The notes beneath the pieces were generated by a model. That model saw only the letters and a list, made by a program, of their open reading frames with translations. It did not search any database and was not told the DNA's origin. From Epiperipatus broadwayi (taxonomy: Eukaryota > Onychophora > Udeonychophora > Euonychophora > Peripatidae): a stretch of 64,000 nt of DNA. Each line of letters begins with the position of its first letter. The stretch's first letter is position 1. The translations under genes were made by a program, and so were the position numbers. Below are positions 23,546 to 34,766 of this stretch, piece by piece. Location: NCBI GenBank assembly GCA_028023455.1, contig JAQFVV010006199.1:1796001-1860000 (forward strand), in the 5' to 3' direction.

Positions 23546-23863
23546 GAAATACTTATTTATTCAAATGCACAAGAAAACAGGCCCAGCACTGTTAACAAAA
23601 CCTTTTCATCAATTATTAAGACAATCTCATCATGCCTTTTACCCATACTAACACACCCCAACTCACATTTTCAATGAAACTAAGAGAAAATCTGATCACC
23701 CAAAGAAAATCTGTCATCCTAAAGAGTCAAAAATTAATATCAGTGTCTGACAACTTCACAGACAATTGCCACACTCCTATGAAAATCACTAGTCCCTCAA
23801 ATAATATGTTACCCAGACAACCCAACCACATATAAAACTAAATTGTTTTGCATATGTAAATAT

Positions 23864-24465
23864 AGCAATCTAGAGCACGTAAAATTCACGTAATCTTATG
23901 TAAATCAATAAATCAACTTTTACATAAATAAACCTACAACTACAGATTGCTAATGTAACCACAGCAATCCAAGCTATGTAAACCTCTTGTAATTAATCCA
24001 TTGATTGTAAAAATTCCTCCAGCCCTGGATAAATCAGTGTTAACTTTTATATATGTAACCCTACAACTACAGATTACCCTTATAATCAAAGCAATCCAAG
24101 CTATGTAAAATCCTTGTAACTAATCCATAGCATGTAAAAATTCTCATAATCTTATGTAAATCAATAAATCAACTTTTACATATATAAATCTTACATCTAT
24201 TGATTGCTTATGTAACCATAGCAATCCAAGCTATGTAAAATCCTTGATACTAATCCACAGCATGTTATCAACTTTTATGTATGTGCACTTACAACTACAT
24301 ATTGTCCATGTATCATAGCAATCCAAACTATATAAAACCCTTGTAACTATTTCACAATATGGAAAAATTTACGTATAAATGAATAAAGCAACTTTTATAT
24401 GTGTAAGCCTACAATTGCAGATTGCCCATATAAACACTGCAATCCAAGCTATGTAAAACCCTTGT
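23864..24465. repeat. Tandem array, unit about 97-130 bp, 6 copies
   Basis: GCAATCCAAGCTATGTAAA or a near match starts at 23963, 24091, 24221, 24318 and 24439, with a first diverged copy (GCAATCTAGAGCACGTAAA) at 23864. Spacings are 99, 128, 130, 97 and 121; the short ones come from internal deletions. Each unit carries CTACAACTACAGATTG-like text. No reading frame runs through the array. It is not a CRISPR array, because units diverge throughout and there are no alternating unique spacers. Confidence 0.75.
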
Positions 24466-24469
24466 AACT

Positions 24470-25050
24470 TTCTAAGATAAATCTTATCATTGAAATATAA
24501 TAATAATAGTAGAAATAGTAGTAGTAGCAGCAGAGTTCAGCTAAGATGTCCACTGCTACAGACCACATTAAGAAAAACACTAGAAATTCATAAGCATAAA
24601 TAGCAAAATTTTTCTCTTCAACAGAGTGGAGAAAAAAATGAAATGCAGATAGTTAATAGAACGAGAATGCAACAAGCTACTAGATTTTACTGTTCAACCA
24701 TTGGAGATCTTATGAAATTAGATTTCTATCAAAGACCAAGGATATCATCATTATGGAAACACAAGAAGTATGGACCAAAGAGAGCCTAAAATAATTACAG
24801 AAGTGTTCAATAAGTCCATACCAAAAGATTTATTTAGATCATTTATAGCATTTTTTTACAGACTGTTCACTAATAATGGTAATCACTGATAACATTGTTA
24901 ACTTTACAGATTCCCCAAAGACCTTTTATTCGACAAGATTAATGAAAAAAACCTATGGAATACAATCATATGAATTGCAGAACATTCAAATTTGAGTTAT
25001 TTAATTATAGAATTTGAAAATGAGAAAAAAATAAAATTTTAAAAAAGAAA
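24470..25050. other. Probable LINE 5' region, non-coding
   Basis: A short AAT/AGT simple repeat near 24498-24530 separates the last array from A-rich sequence that runs into the ORF1 relic. No clear frame. Confidence 0.35.
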
Positions 25051-25056
25051 TTAAAA

Positions 25057-25745
25057 TGTTAGATCAATATGCACTAATATTAGTTGACCCTAACAGAGAA
25101 AATCATATCATAGGACTAATTAAAAATATTTACCTTGATTATACAATTGAAGATTTCATCAAGCTAATGGAGCCATTCGGAGAAGTTATAAATTTCTAAC
25201 CTACATGTATAAAAAATGTACCAGTTTCTATATTTGGCAACAGCTATGTATTTAAAGTTAAACTATGAGAAAATATATCTCCCAAAAATATACTTGCACA
25301 AATAACTGATCAAGAAGTAACATTATTTTTAACTATTAACAGATTAAAACCTCAATGATTCCATTGCAAAGAGCACAGCCACCTTATAAGCAATTGCTTG
25401 AAGCTATACTGCATAGAATCTGAATTTTTTTTTTTTTATCAAGAACAGACTACAGAATCAGAAGAAAAAGAAAAAATCAGCACAAAGATGGAAAAAAAAC
25501 TTCACAACCAAGCAGGCCTATTACCTCTGAAAATAAATTGCAATATAAAGATAATTTAAAGAAACTTCTCATGTTTCTTCAAGTCTTCTAAACAAAACAT
25601 CATCTGATACTCTTACTATTTGTCCTGCAGAGATTATAAATAATACTCCCAAATTAAAGAGAAAACCAGATCACCCTCCATCAAAAAATAAAAGTAAAAA
25701 AGTGAAGGATCCATTAATGGATGACAGTGACATAGAAATTCGTTG
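25057..25745 (+). pseudogene. LINE ORF1 relic: RRM-like region followed by CCHC knuckle
   Basis: From the ATG at about 25057 the frame reads MLDQYALILVDPNRENHIIG and then YTIEDFIKLMEPFGEVINF, the spacing expected of an RRM fold (beta1, helix, beta2); GNSYVFKV near 25240 would be the RNP1-like strand. At about 25358-25400 comes FHCKEHSHLISNC. With the preceding TGA read as a mutated Cys codon (TGT/TGC), this is exactly C-x2-C-x4-H-x4-C. RRM then CCHC is the ORF1 layout of L1/Tx1-type LINEs, whose product coats the element RNA. After the knuckle comes a Lys/Glu-rich tail. At least six in-frame stops are present, so the copy is dead. It lies about 370 bp before ORF2. Confidence 0.6.
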
Positions 25746-26112
25746 ACACTTGAATCAAAGCCAAAAATGTGAACCATTCAAAAGTGACATCTCGTTGCTG
25801 TCATCACATATGATTTAAAATTTAAAAAATATATATATATTAAACCAAATGTGGTGGGGAAATATAAAGATTAGTCTATCTCTCACATCAAAACAATGAT
25901 TAAGTGCATAAACATATGTAAACAACGTTATATACTCTGTCAATAATCTATAATTTTATTTTTACTATCTGCGATTATTTTATGTATGGAAACAAAACTT
26001 TTAAGTAATGCATTTTAAAAAGGAAAAGGGAAAGATTTTTTTTTTTATTCAATAAAATAATTAAATCAATAATGCTGAAGGCTATGGTATATATAATACA
26101 AACTTACAATAA

Positions 26113-28960
26113 ATGAAACTAAATATAGGCACTTTTAATGTCAGAGGGTTAAACTCCCCTCAAAAAATTAAACTTCTCTCTAAATGGTATGAAATCATTC
26201 AAATATACGTACTTGGCATTATAGAAACCAAACTTTACAGTGACTTACAAATTAATCCATCAGACAATCTAAGTAACAAAGGGTTCGCATCCTTCTCAAA
26301 AACATCAGACACACCATAAGCAGGAACATGTATCATCATTGATAAAAATGTCCATTCAACTCATTTAAAATAGTATATATTGCTGCACATATCTTAATTA
26401 TCACCTTTCACAACAAAGCAATAATACTAAACATGGCACTCATTTACATTCCTCAAGGCCCTACCATTATAAATAGATTAATACTAATTCTAAATTTCAA
26501 ATTTGCAAACATCTCATATCCAATATGACTTGTAAGGGATTTCAACATATCATATGAAAAACATCACCCAAAAATGGCTTCACCTTTTTTCGTTCCCTAT
26601 GATGAGTGGAAGGGGATTCTTGCCAGAAAGGTCAGTATCATTTAATAATGGTAGATATTCATTGCTAATATACCTGGTGTTCTATTCACCATCAATATAC
26701 AACATGATGATTATCTGTCTAAAAAAACTCCTCTCTCTCTGTAATAATTCAGCTGTTATCTGGACTTTGTTATTACAAGAAGAACCATCAGAATTCTCTT
26801 TCCATCATTGACTCCAGAATTTTCTATTCTTCAGAATATACATTTATTTGCAAAAAAGGAAAGATATACAAATGGATCTTGTCCAAGCATGGTGTGCTTT
26901 TGTTAATATATTATCATTGAATATCAACTATCTAATCATGATCATACTTTCTCCAACAAAACTCCTAAGTCTTATGGATGACATATATAAAAAATCATTT
27001 TAACATCACAATCAAACCATGATCATCCCAAATTTCAAGTATTAAGGAAAACATATCAATCTACTATTTTAGAACAACTTAGTAGCAACAAAAAAAAGAA
27101 AAGTATTCCTAAATAAGCCTATCATCTTAACCAGAAATTATATCAGATGGGCATTGAGTCATCCCTCTCCAGTTCAAGTATCATCTGCCATTAGAATACA
27201 ATCAGATACTATTTGTGGAAACTTCATGCTGGAGCAAATATTCATTTATTTGAAAGAAAAGCTACAAAAAATTTCTCCTCTCAATCTATCACATTTTTCA
27301 TATGGCAAACTAGAAGAAGAAATCCAATTTCCCCCTAATGACTTTATACAAAAAATAGAGGCAATACCAGAATCATGTCATCTAGGAATGGATGGGATTC
27401 CTAAATTCATATATGTGCATCTTAATAAATTTATAGTCAAATACATGACTGATCTTCCAAATTTTTTAACTAAATCCATTTATAGAATACCAAAACTCTA
27501 TCAAATATCACTTGTACCATTTTAATGAAAAAGGAAATGATTTCCACACTAACAAACTTACATCCAATTTCAATATCTCCACTAGACAAAGTAGAACCCT
27601 ACCTTATACCAAAATTATCTAAAATGCTGTTTGCAAAAAAAGAGTCATCAACAGAGCAAGATGCATTTCCTATTTAAAACAATTATAGAAACAGTAAGAG
27701 ACAACAAAAAATATAGTCCAATTGGGATTCAGCTTAATACAGAAGCAGCCTTTGATATGATATAGATAAATACACTTATTAAAATCCTATAACAAAATAA
27801 AGTACCAAAGGTCTACTTATATTTACTTGCTAACCTGTTATTAAATTGAGAAATATACATTACTTTAAATAGCAAAACTTCACCCCCAATCATACCACAT
27901 CAATACATCCCACAAGGCTCATGCCTTACTATTCACTGCTTACATAAACCCTCAAATTAACCTTATAGAGAATGAAATACTGGAATTTATCTACTCTGTC
28001 TAAACACCAACATCTCATGTATAGCTTACATGGATGATCTCTCAATTTTTTTACAATCAAAAAAGTACATTCCCAAATATCTGATGATTCTTTGAGATTA
28101 TAGAGATGACTACAAGTCAGCAGTTAACATGCAAAAATCCTGTGCTATACCAGTAATAGATTAATAAATCACTTTAAAGGCAAACCTAACCCATTCCTAG
28201 GATGCCAGTTCAACCTGTAACATTCACCAGTGCAGTCACTTATAGAAAATACACTTGAAAAACAAAATACAAAGTATAGTCAATTCATTAACAAAATCAT
28301 ATATCTCACTTTATGCTAAGATATCTTTTAACATGTTAATCATGATAAAAATTACATATTATATTCCAACATATACCAAAGCTTTTATTAATTAAATAGA
28401 CTCTCTTTGCAGGAAACTTCTGTAGGGTAAAAAGATAATCTCAATATTCATAAGATGTCTCAAAAATTCACTCTCACAAAATGGGCTAGGGCTTCACTCA
28501 ATTGTAACATTCAGAATCCAGAAAACCACATAATCTCTCAATGTGTAAAAAAAATTCCCATGTCTACAAACAGACAAACCACCTCCAATTCAAGGATACT
28601 TGAAACATTATTCACCCATTGTTGCTATAAAAAAATTAGTTTTCAAAAAAAAAAAAAAAAATAAAAAAATGGGAAAACCACTCCCCTCCCAACCCTCTAC
28701 AAGACAATGATAAAACTATGCTCAACATCACCAACAAACAACTTTACCATAAATTCAAATTCTGGGCACTTGAACAGAAATATTATGGTTTTTTACTAAA
28801 AATTAATCTCAATTAACTTCCCAAACAACATTCCCTAAGATATAAAAGAACTGTCAAAATGTAGACCAACTATGCACCCATTGTCACAAAGACTCAGAAA
28901 CACAGAATCATCTTTTTCTTTCTTGCCAAGCACTTGATAAATTTCAGTCAATAATATATA
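26113..28960 (+). pseudogene. LINE ORF2 relic: APE endonuclease, reverse transcriptase, C-terminal CCHC
   Basis: ORF2 supplies nicking and reverse transcription. The ATG at 26113 opens MKLNIGTFNVRGLNSPQKIK; the Asn of TFNVRGLN and the Glu of IETKL (about 26220) are endonuclease residues. DFNISYE near 26535 and LSNHDH near 26930 match the later DFN and SDH motifs. The RT part has GMDGIPKFIY (27385), NLHPISIS (27555), AAFDMI near 27745, YIPQGSCL (27904) and YMDD (28027-28038), then INxxKS-like text (28125) and FLGCQF. A C-terminal C-T-H-C followed by H-L-F-L-S-C lies at about 28866-28930. Many frameshifts and stops make it inactive, but domain order is complete, so this was close to full length. 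Family: L1/Tx1-like by motif, subgroup unknown. Confidence 0.75.
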
Positions 28961-29506
28961 TACTCTTAAAAAATAAAGATTAATAACCTATTTGAATAAT
29001 TCAAAAACAAAATCTTTCCTTGACATCAGGTATCAGCATATTCATTCTATATAACCTATGGTGCACAAGATGTTAGTTTGTATGCAACAATAATCCAAGT
29101 AGGTACCCAAACACATTCAAAAATGAATTGGATAAAATATATTAAAGAGACAAGTATTAACAAATTAAAAAACTTTTACTGATACCTGGTCTCAATTGCA
29201 GTTACCTTCAAACCCTTAATGATAAAATTACTCAAAATTAAGAAATCTGAAATAAGAAACAAAAACCAAAGAGTGACACTTGTCACCACTGCAATACCAG
29301 GGGTTAAAACTAGCTCACGAAATTGCGAACTTTTGACTCTTTATAAAACATTGTTATTTGTAATTTTAATCTAATACCTTGTTTAAAAAAGATGTAACTT
29401 TTTACAGTTTGTTGAATAAAATTTTTTGAAAGATGATGGTGATAATTATTATTTTATTTATCATAGAAAACTATAGCCTTAAGACAATTACAGAATTGCA
29501 CTATAA
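28961..29506 (+). repeat. LINE post-domain relic and 3' untranslated region
   Basis: Degenerate continuation of ORF2 (for example WIKYIKETSINKLKNFY near 29125) passes into non-coding sequence with no frame, up to the AAT array. Confidence 0.45.
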
Positions 29507-29508
29507 TA

Positions 29509-29558
<50 letters not shown>

Positions 29559-29563
29559 TGATG

Positions 29564-29619
<56 letters not shown>
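29507..29619. repeat. AAT microsatellite, about 113 bp
   Basis: An AAT array interrupted once by three GAT units (about 29560-29570). It directly follows the LINE 3' region, in the position of a LINE tail, and directly precedes Penelope-like foldback 4. Confidence 0.95.
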
Positions 29620-29620
<1 letters not shown>

Positions 29621-29789
29621 GTGCTAACACATATAATGTAAAGCTGTATAAATTAACAAATTAATTGTAATCATCAAATTAAAATGGCCAAGTGCTTTCA
29701 AGAAAGTGTATTTCTCATAATCATAGCTTGTTATGACTCGCTTATTGGAATCATTATATATGTACAATATGCAACCTTTATGCAAATGA

Positions 29790-30252
29790 GTCAATTAGCC
29801 CATCTTTTGGATATAGGAAAACATGATTCTTTGCAATTAATGGTAAAGGAGTCTTACACTATGAAGTAAGCTTCCTTTACCTTACGTTTAACATCACACC
29901 TCTCAGTACAAATCAATTTTGCAGAGGCATGTTCAAACTCATGTCCAGATACTTTTTGATGTGCAAAAATTGAAGTCTATTCTGGGTTAGTATATGACTT
30001 ATTATACCTATACTTATGCTGTGACAACCTAGTAGCTGTAGAGGCTCTGGTTTCACTGTAGTATGAGGCTTTGCATCCATTGTGAGGACATGCAATGTTA
30101 TACATGGATTGTGGAGTCTGATCAGGAGCTATGGTATCATTAACATTATTAATAAGCCTATTAGTTGAGAGAGGTGTGTGAAAACTCAAATGAAACTCTG
30201 TAGAGAAAGTCCTATAAAATGTCTTATGCAAAGAGGGCACATAAGGCAACAA
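29790..30252 (-). pseudogene. Penelope-like linker and GIY-YIG relic
   Basis: From 30252 the minus strand encodes HLSFHTPLSTNRLINNVND, then IACPHNGCKASYYSETRAST (about 30105-30040), then RLSQHKYRYNKS, a stop, and in a second frame HQKVSGHEFEHASAKL. The Cys pair before YYSET, the Arg and QH after it, and GHEF are all kept; Gly of YYGET is Ser. It ends in SKRWAN then a stop at about 29795. Broken by one stop and at least one frameshift, it is one of the two most readable nuclease copies here. Confidence 0.7.
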
Positions 30253-30271
30253 CAGCCAAGGCTTGTTATCT

Positions 30272-30438
30272 CAATTTTTGCACAACATCAAAAAGTATCT
30301 GGACATGAGTTCGAACCTGTCTCTAGAAAATTGGTTTGTACTAAGAGACATGATGTTAAATGTAATGTAAAGGACACTTACTTCATAGCAGAAGGCAAAG
30401 AATTATGTTTTGCTATATCCAAAAGATGGGCTAATTGA
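30272..30438 (+). pseudogene. Penelope-like C-terminal relic, inverted arm
   Basis: The plus-strand frame encodes VSGHEFEPVSRKLVCTKRHD, then a segment ending AISKRWAN and a stop at 30438. It corresponds codon for codon to the last part of the minus-strand copy at 29790-29965. It begins after the YYGET core, so the inverted copy is more severely 5' truncated than its partner. Confidence 0.65.
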
Positions 30439-30594
30439 CTCATTTGCATATTATACAATATATAATGATTCCAATGAGTGAGTCATAACAGGTTATGATT
30501 ATGAGAAATACACTTTCTTGAAAGCAATTAGCCATTTTAATTTGTTGACTACAATTAATTTGTTAATTTATACATCTTTATGTTATATGTGTGT

Positions 30595-31110
30595 TAGCAC
30601 AATTTTATTATTATTATAATTTTGACAAGAGTAAAGCATAAATCTATGATTTATTACTTAATAACTTCAATATGTTTATTGATTAGTATACAGATAATAT
30701 TTTGTTATAAATTAAACATTTAAAGAGGTCTAAATAATATTTTTTATTGAATTCTGATTTTGAATTTAAAAACAAGTGTGATTTATTTTTGAAATCTTTT
30801 AATTAATGCTTGTATACATTTATCTGTTTTTATGTATAAATCTTTGTATATCACACTTTGATAAAAATTGCAAACTTGCATTCAAATGCAGCTTTTAATT
30901 AAAAGTGCTTTTGAAATGATTAAAGTGAATTTAAGTCAACTTTTTCCAATCAAGAAAGATAAGAAAAAACACTTTCTAAATTTGTTTTTTATCACCTCAC
31001 TGGGCTCTTATAAAAAGAATTGATAAAAAGCTTAGTATAGTTTGATTTTAAAATTTTTGAGAAGCAGTTGACAACATATAGCTAGCTGAGAAGAGTTGGC
31101 TAGCAGAGTT
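30595..31110. other. AT-rich non-coding DNA
   Basis: No repeat or frame recognised. It would be intronic if the neighbouring exon call is right. Confidence 0.45.
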
Positions 31111-31132
31111 AGAGTTGGAGAGTTATACACAG

Positions 31133-31365
31133 ATCCCATGAAGATTTAAGGGAATGGAAAGGGACAAGTCCAGCAGCTATAGGAGTTTTGATTCATCTGA
31201 AGCCAAACCCACTTCTAATGGATAAATTAGACTGTACAAATGTGGACAAGGCAGCTTTCTGGCCTGAAGCCCATAAAATTCTAGACAGAAGGGAAATCAT
31301 TGCAGAACCAACTTACCTGGACTATACCTATCTCAATGATGACAATCCAAGACCGACTTACCAAG
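31133..31365 (+). CDS. Candidate internal coding exon of an unrecognised host gene
   Basis: The frame is open from a TAG at 31110 to a TGA at 31380. It is bounded by a plausible acceptor (TTATACACAG, ending at 31132, though its pyrimidine tract is poor) and a good donor CCAAG/GTAAAC with GT at 31366. The 77 codons begin SHEDLREWKGTSPAAIGVLI and end YTYLNDDNPRPTYQG. Use of Gly, Pro, Ala, Trp and acidic residues is varied, unlike the Phe/Ile/Asn-rich frames elsewhere, and the block is visibly less AT-rich than its flanks. The exon would enter in phase 2 and leave in phase 1. The entry phase fits the short exon ending at 7322. No domain, signal peptide or membrane segment is evident. It could also be an exapted or unknown transposon fragment. 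Confidence 0.5.
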
Positions 31366-31369
31366 GTAA

Positions 31370-33485
31370 ACCCATCACTTGATGAAGTTGTTAGATGTAT
31401 GCTGCTGTGTATACATATAAGGAACCATGGAAAAATGCATCATATATATAATAAGAGTTGTTTTAAATAATTTATTTTTGAAATAATATTCTAAAAATAA
31501 GATATATAATATAGAATGCTTTTGTTTAAAATTGTTTGAGAAAATAAAAAGACATTTTGAAATTTATATTTTAAATTCTAAAAAAAAATGTTATAGTTAA
31601 GAGCAACATGTGGTCATACATATATAGAGAGAATATTATTTTTAAATAATTTTTTGTGAAAAGAAAAAAGAAAATGACATTTTAACAATCTATATTTTTA
31701 AAAGATACTAATTTTGCTTGGATAAAAAAAATAAACAAATAAAAAAGTGAAGGATTAATAGACAATTTTATAATCTAAATTTAAAGTTACCAGTTGAAAA
31801 CTGATTTTTTTTAAAAAAAAAGTAAACTTTAAACAGTAATGAGAGAATTAATGACTGATTAATATATTCATTTGTATACATATGTAGATGTGAATTTTAT
31901 ATACTCTTAATGTATTTTAACCAAAGAATTAATTATGGCAAGTATATTTTGAATAATTTTATTATTGTGTTAAATTAAAATATGATGTAAACATCAGTGC
32001 ATAAATACACACGCACACAATGTAAAATGTTAATCGTTTATAGTATTTTTATACAACTTAAAATTTTAATCATTTTTTAATTATTAAATGTCAATTCAAA
32101 TATGTTCAGCCACATGTCTGTGTACTGATTGGGTTTTAAATAAACCTATATGAAGATATATGCAAACCATAAAGTAATAATATTAAATTTGTATATTAAT
32201 GAAAATCAGAAGGCTTAATTTATAAGTATAACCTTAATTTTTGTGTATTGTTATTAATAAACTTGTATTCAATTGTTTAAATTATTCACGTGAACTTAAT
32301 TCTAAAGGTTTTTTAGTTCTTATGTATTGCATCATCTCTTGATCACAACACAGTAATTGAGCTTATGTTCTCTGAGCTAGATTCATGCATAAATGGGGAT
32401 GTATTACTGCTTATGGGCATTTCAGTATGACATTGTTCTGGTATGGCAGTAAGATTATATTCTTTAAAGCTTATGCACTACATTTTATTTTAGTTTAATC
32501 TTATTAGAATTCCAAGTTTTTAATGGACATTAATGGTACTAAGTGATCAGAGCATTGATGATGATCAGCATGTTTTAATATCCCAGCATTATTGTTTTGA
32601 TTATTATGTATTCTAATGGATTAGTACTTAAGCTAGTGCATCCAAATTAATGTTTAAATTATTGTCCAAGCTGGCAAGGGTAGACCCATTTCTAATCCAG
32701 CTACAAGATGGACTGTTGATTTATTATATTGATGTATTTTGATTGATCACTCATAATGTGGAATGGTGAGTACTTATATTTATTTTTACTTATTGCTAAT
32801 GCTGGTGTATTATAATTATACTTATAGTTGCTCTAAGGAGTTAACTAGCTGATCTCGCAGAGATCTCTTGCTCTCATGCTCATTATTATATATAAAATTT
32901 CTCTTATATTTTATGATATTAAACATTACTTTAATATCTTATTTAAATATTTAATTTTAAAATTTTCATTATTTGAAATAGATTTGCCATTAGCCCAGGT
33001 TCACCAATCTATTACCCCATCCCATTACAATATATGTTTAAAAAAATTGCTATAAGTTTATTCATCTTTATGTGTTTTAACAATTATATTTATTACAATC
33101 TAAATAATATTCATTAGGTGGAGATGTTATAAGTAGTTGGTCATGTGATTTTATAAAAAGAAATATCTTGATAAGATTCCAATAAAGAATGAAAGCTGGC
33201 TTGATGTATTAAATAAATTGATTATTTTAAATATTATATAAAAAAGATAACATTATGGACAATTTTTTTAACATTGAAATTTGACTATTTAAAGAACTTA
33301 AAGAATAGGAAGTTGTATTTTTCTTTCGTGATACATTTGCTAATGAGAATTTTGGATTTAATTCATTTCTATTTTATTCATTTTGTTAAATTGTTCAATA
33401 CTTCTTATTTTCCAATTACTTTAATTTTTGCCTTTTTATTCAACATTTTTGTCAATGTTCTTAAAATCCTTTGATTGTTTACAAT
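31370..33485. other. AT-rich non-coding, intron-like DNA
   Basis: Several A- and T-runs, including a T-run/A-run junction near 31806-31823. The stretch 32330-32890 is less AT-biased but has no frame, repeat arm or RNA motif that I can name. Confidence 0.4.
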
Positions 33486-33488
33486 ATA

Positions 33489-34650
33489 CACCTGGGTCTC
33501 ATTTTACACGATAGAGAGGTTCCTCAGAAAACACACGCAAATGAAATGCAAAAATAGATGTAACTTACCTTGAAAAAAGGGGGATACGGACTGTGATTTT
33601 TCAAAACTCGTGTAAAAGCAAAACACCAGCGTAAAATTTACTTTAAAATTCGCGCAAAAAAAAAAAATAAGGAAATAAAATGTGACTAATAAAAAATTTC
33701 AAATTTGAAAAAAATTGATACAAGACAAACTTTTTTTAACTATAATATTTAATTTTATTCAAAATAATATATTTAATGCATAATTTATGGTACAGTAATT
33801 TACATTTTTTTATACATGTTTTAATTATTATCACCATTTGCTGATAAACAGTTTCGTTTGCAAACTGGTAAAAAATAGATTCTTCACAAGAGGAAATACA
33901 ACTAGCACCAAGTTCACTCTCATATTGTGTTAATGGTTTTCTGTTGACAATGTAATTAGTAATTAATCTTTGAGATGATGATTTTATTAATTGTTTATGA
34001 ACTTAGACTTATGATAATAAAAAAACATTTATTCACCACTGCTGGGAAAAATTTAATTAAAACTAAAAATTAAATTCTTATTTTTGTCTTTAATTTTCAA
34101 TTCCGTTTAAAAATCAAATTTCGTTTTACATCACATTAATTTCAAGTCACCATAAGTAATTTTTAAATTGTTAATTACAATTAAAAATCAGATTTTAATT
34201 TTTAATTGTCAAATTTAATTGTGCCCACTGCTATTACTCACCTTTTAAAAATAAACTTGCGGACACTAAATGATTAATAATTGATTATGTTCTTTTTTAA
34301 AAAGCAAAAACAGAATGTGATTTAAAATGCAAAATTAACACGCACAATGTTTGAACAAATTTACATTATAATCTTGTAAAATTTAATGTGTGTATACATA
34401 AAATGTGGAAATCATGATTTTAATTTCATTATTGCATAAAATCTTACTATTATAAAGCACTGAAAATATTGAAATTACTACGATGAAAGTCGAATTCCAA
34501 TAATGTGCTATTACTTTCAATATAACGTAAGTGCACAAAATTTATTATTTAAAGTAATATCGCATTATCGGAGTTCGACTTCCGGTGAAACACGAATCGC
34601 GTAACTTCAAAATCGTGTTAAATAAGTCCACGTATAAAGAGACCCAGGTG
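33489..34650. mobile_element. Non-autonomous TIR DNA transposon with TA target duplication
   Basis: The element begins CACCTGGGTCTC at 33489 and ends with the complement GAGACCCAGGTG at 34650, flanked on both sides by TA (33487-33488 and 34651-34652). The perfect terminal match is 12 bp; ACACGA-type and CGTG-rich subterminal text is recognisable at both ends but diverged. The TA target and this length fit the Tc1/mariner/pogo superfamily, and the CG-containing subterminal sequence recalls pogo/Tigger ends. The roughly 1.16-kb interior has no transposase frame, so it would have relied on a helper. Ends contain many more CpGs than the surrounding DNA. Confidence 0.75.
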
Positions 34651-34671
34651 TATATGTGTATCGTTGGACAT

Positions 34672-34735
34672 CATAGTATTAAAATATATATTTATATTGC
34701 AAGGGTTTGTGGTTGACTCCTTGTGCCTCACATTG
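34672..34735 (+). repeat. Possible SINE fragment with B-box-like text
   Basis: GGTTTGTGGTTGACTCC at about 34706-34722 contains GGTTGACTCC, close to the pol III B box. No A box is preserved upstream, where the TIR element ends. Confidence 0.2.
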
Positions 34736-34766
34736 GTGTTACCATATTATAAAAAAACATATATAT

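Larger units (their letters stand above)
29640..30590. mobile_element. Penelope-like foldback element 4
   Basis: The left arm (about 29640-29965) and right arm (about 30275-30590) are inverted copies with small indels. Shared landmarks are AAGTATCTGGACATGAGTT, ATATCCAAAAGATGGGCTAA and GAGAAATACACTTTCTTGAA. Both arms encode the last part of the nuclease outward. The loop extends the minus-strand copy upstream through the YYSET core and linker. It is the same family as foldback 1 by the shared CCAAAAGATGG and CTCATTTGCAT block. Confidence 0.8.

Noticed and set aside
23864-24465. CRISPR-like array
   Set aside because: Units vary in length and diverge throughout, there are no constant repeats alternating with unique spacers, and the context is an animal-type genome.
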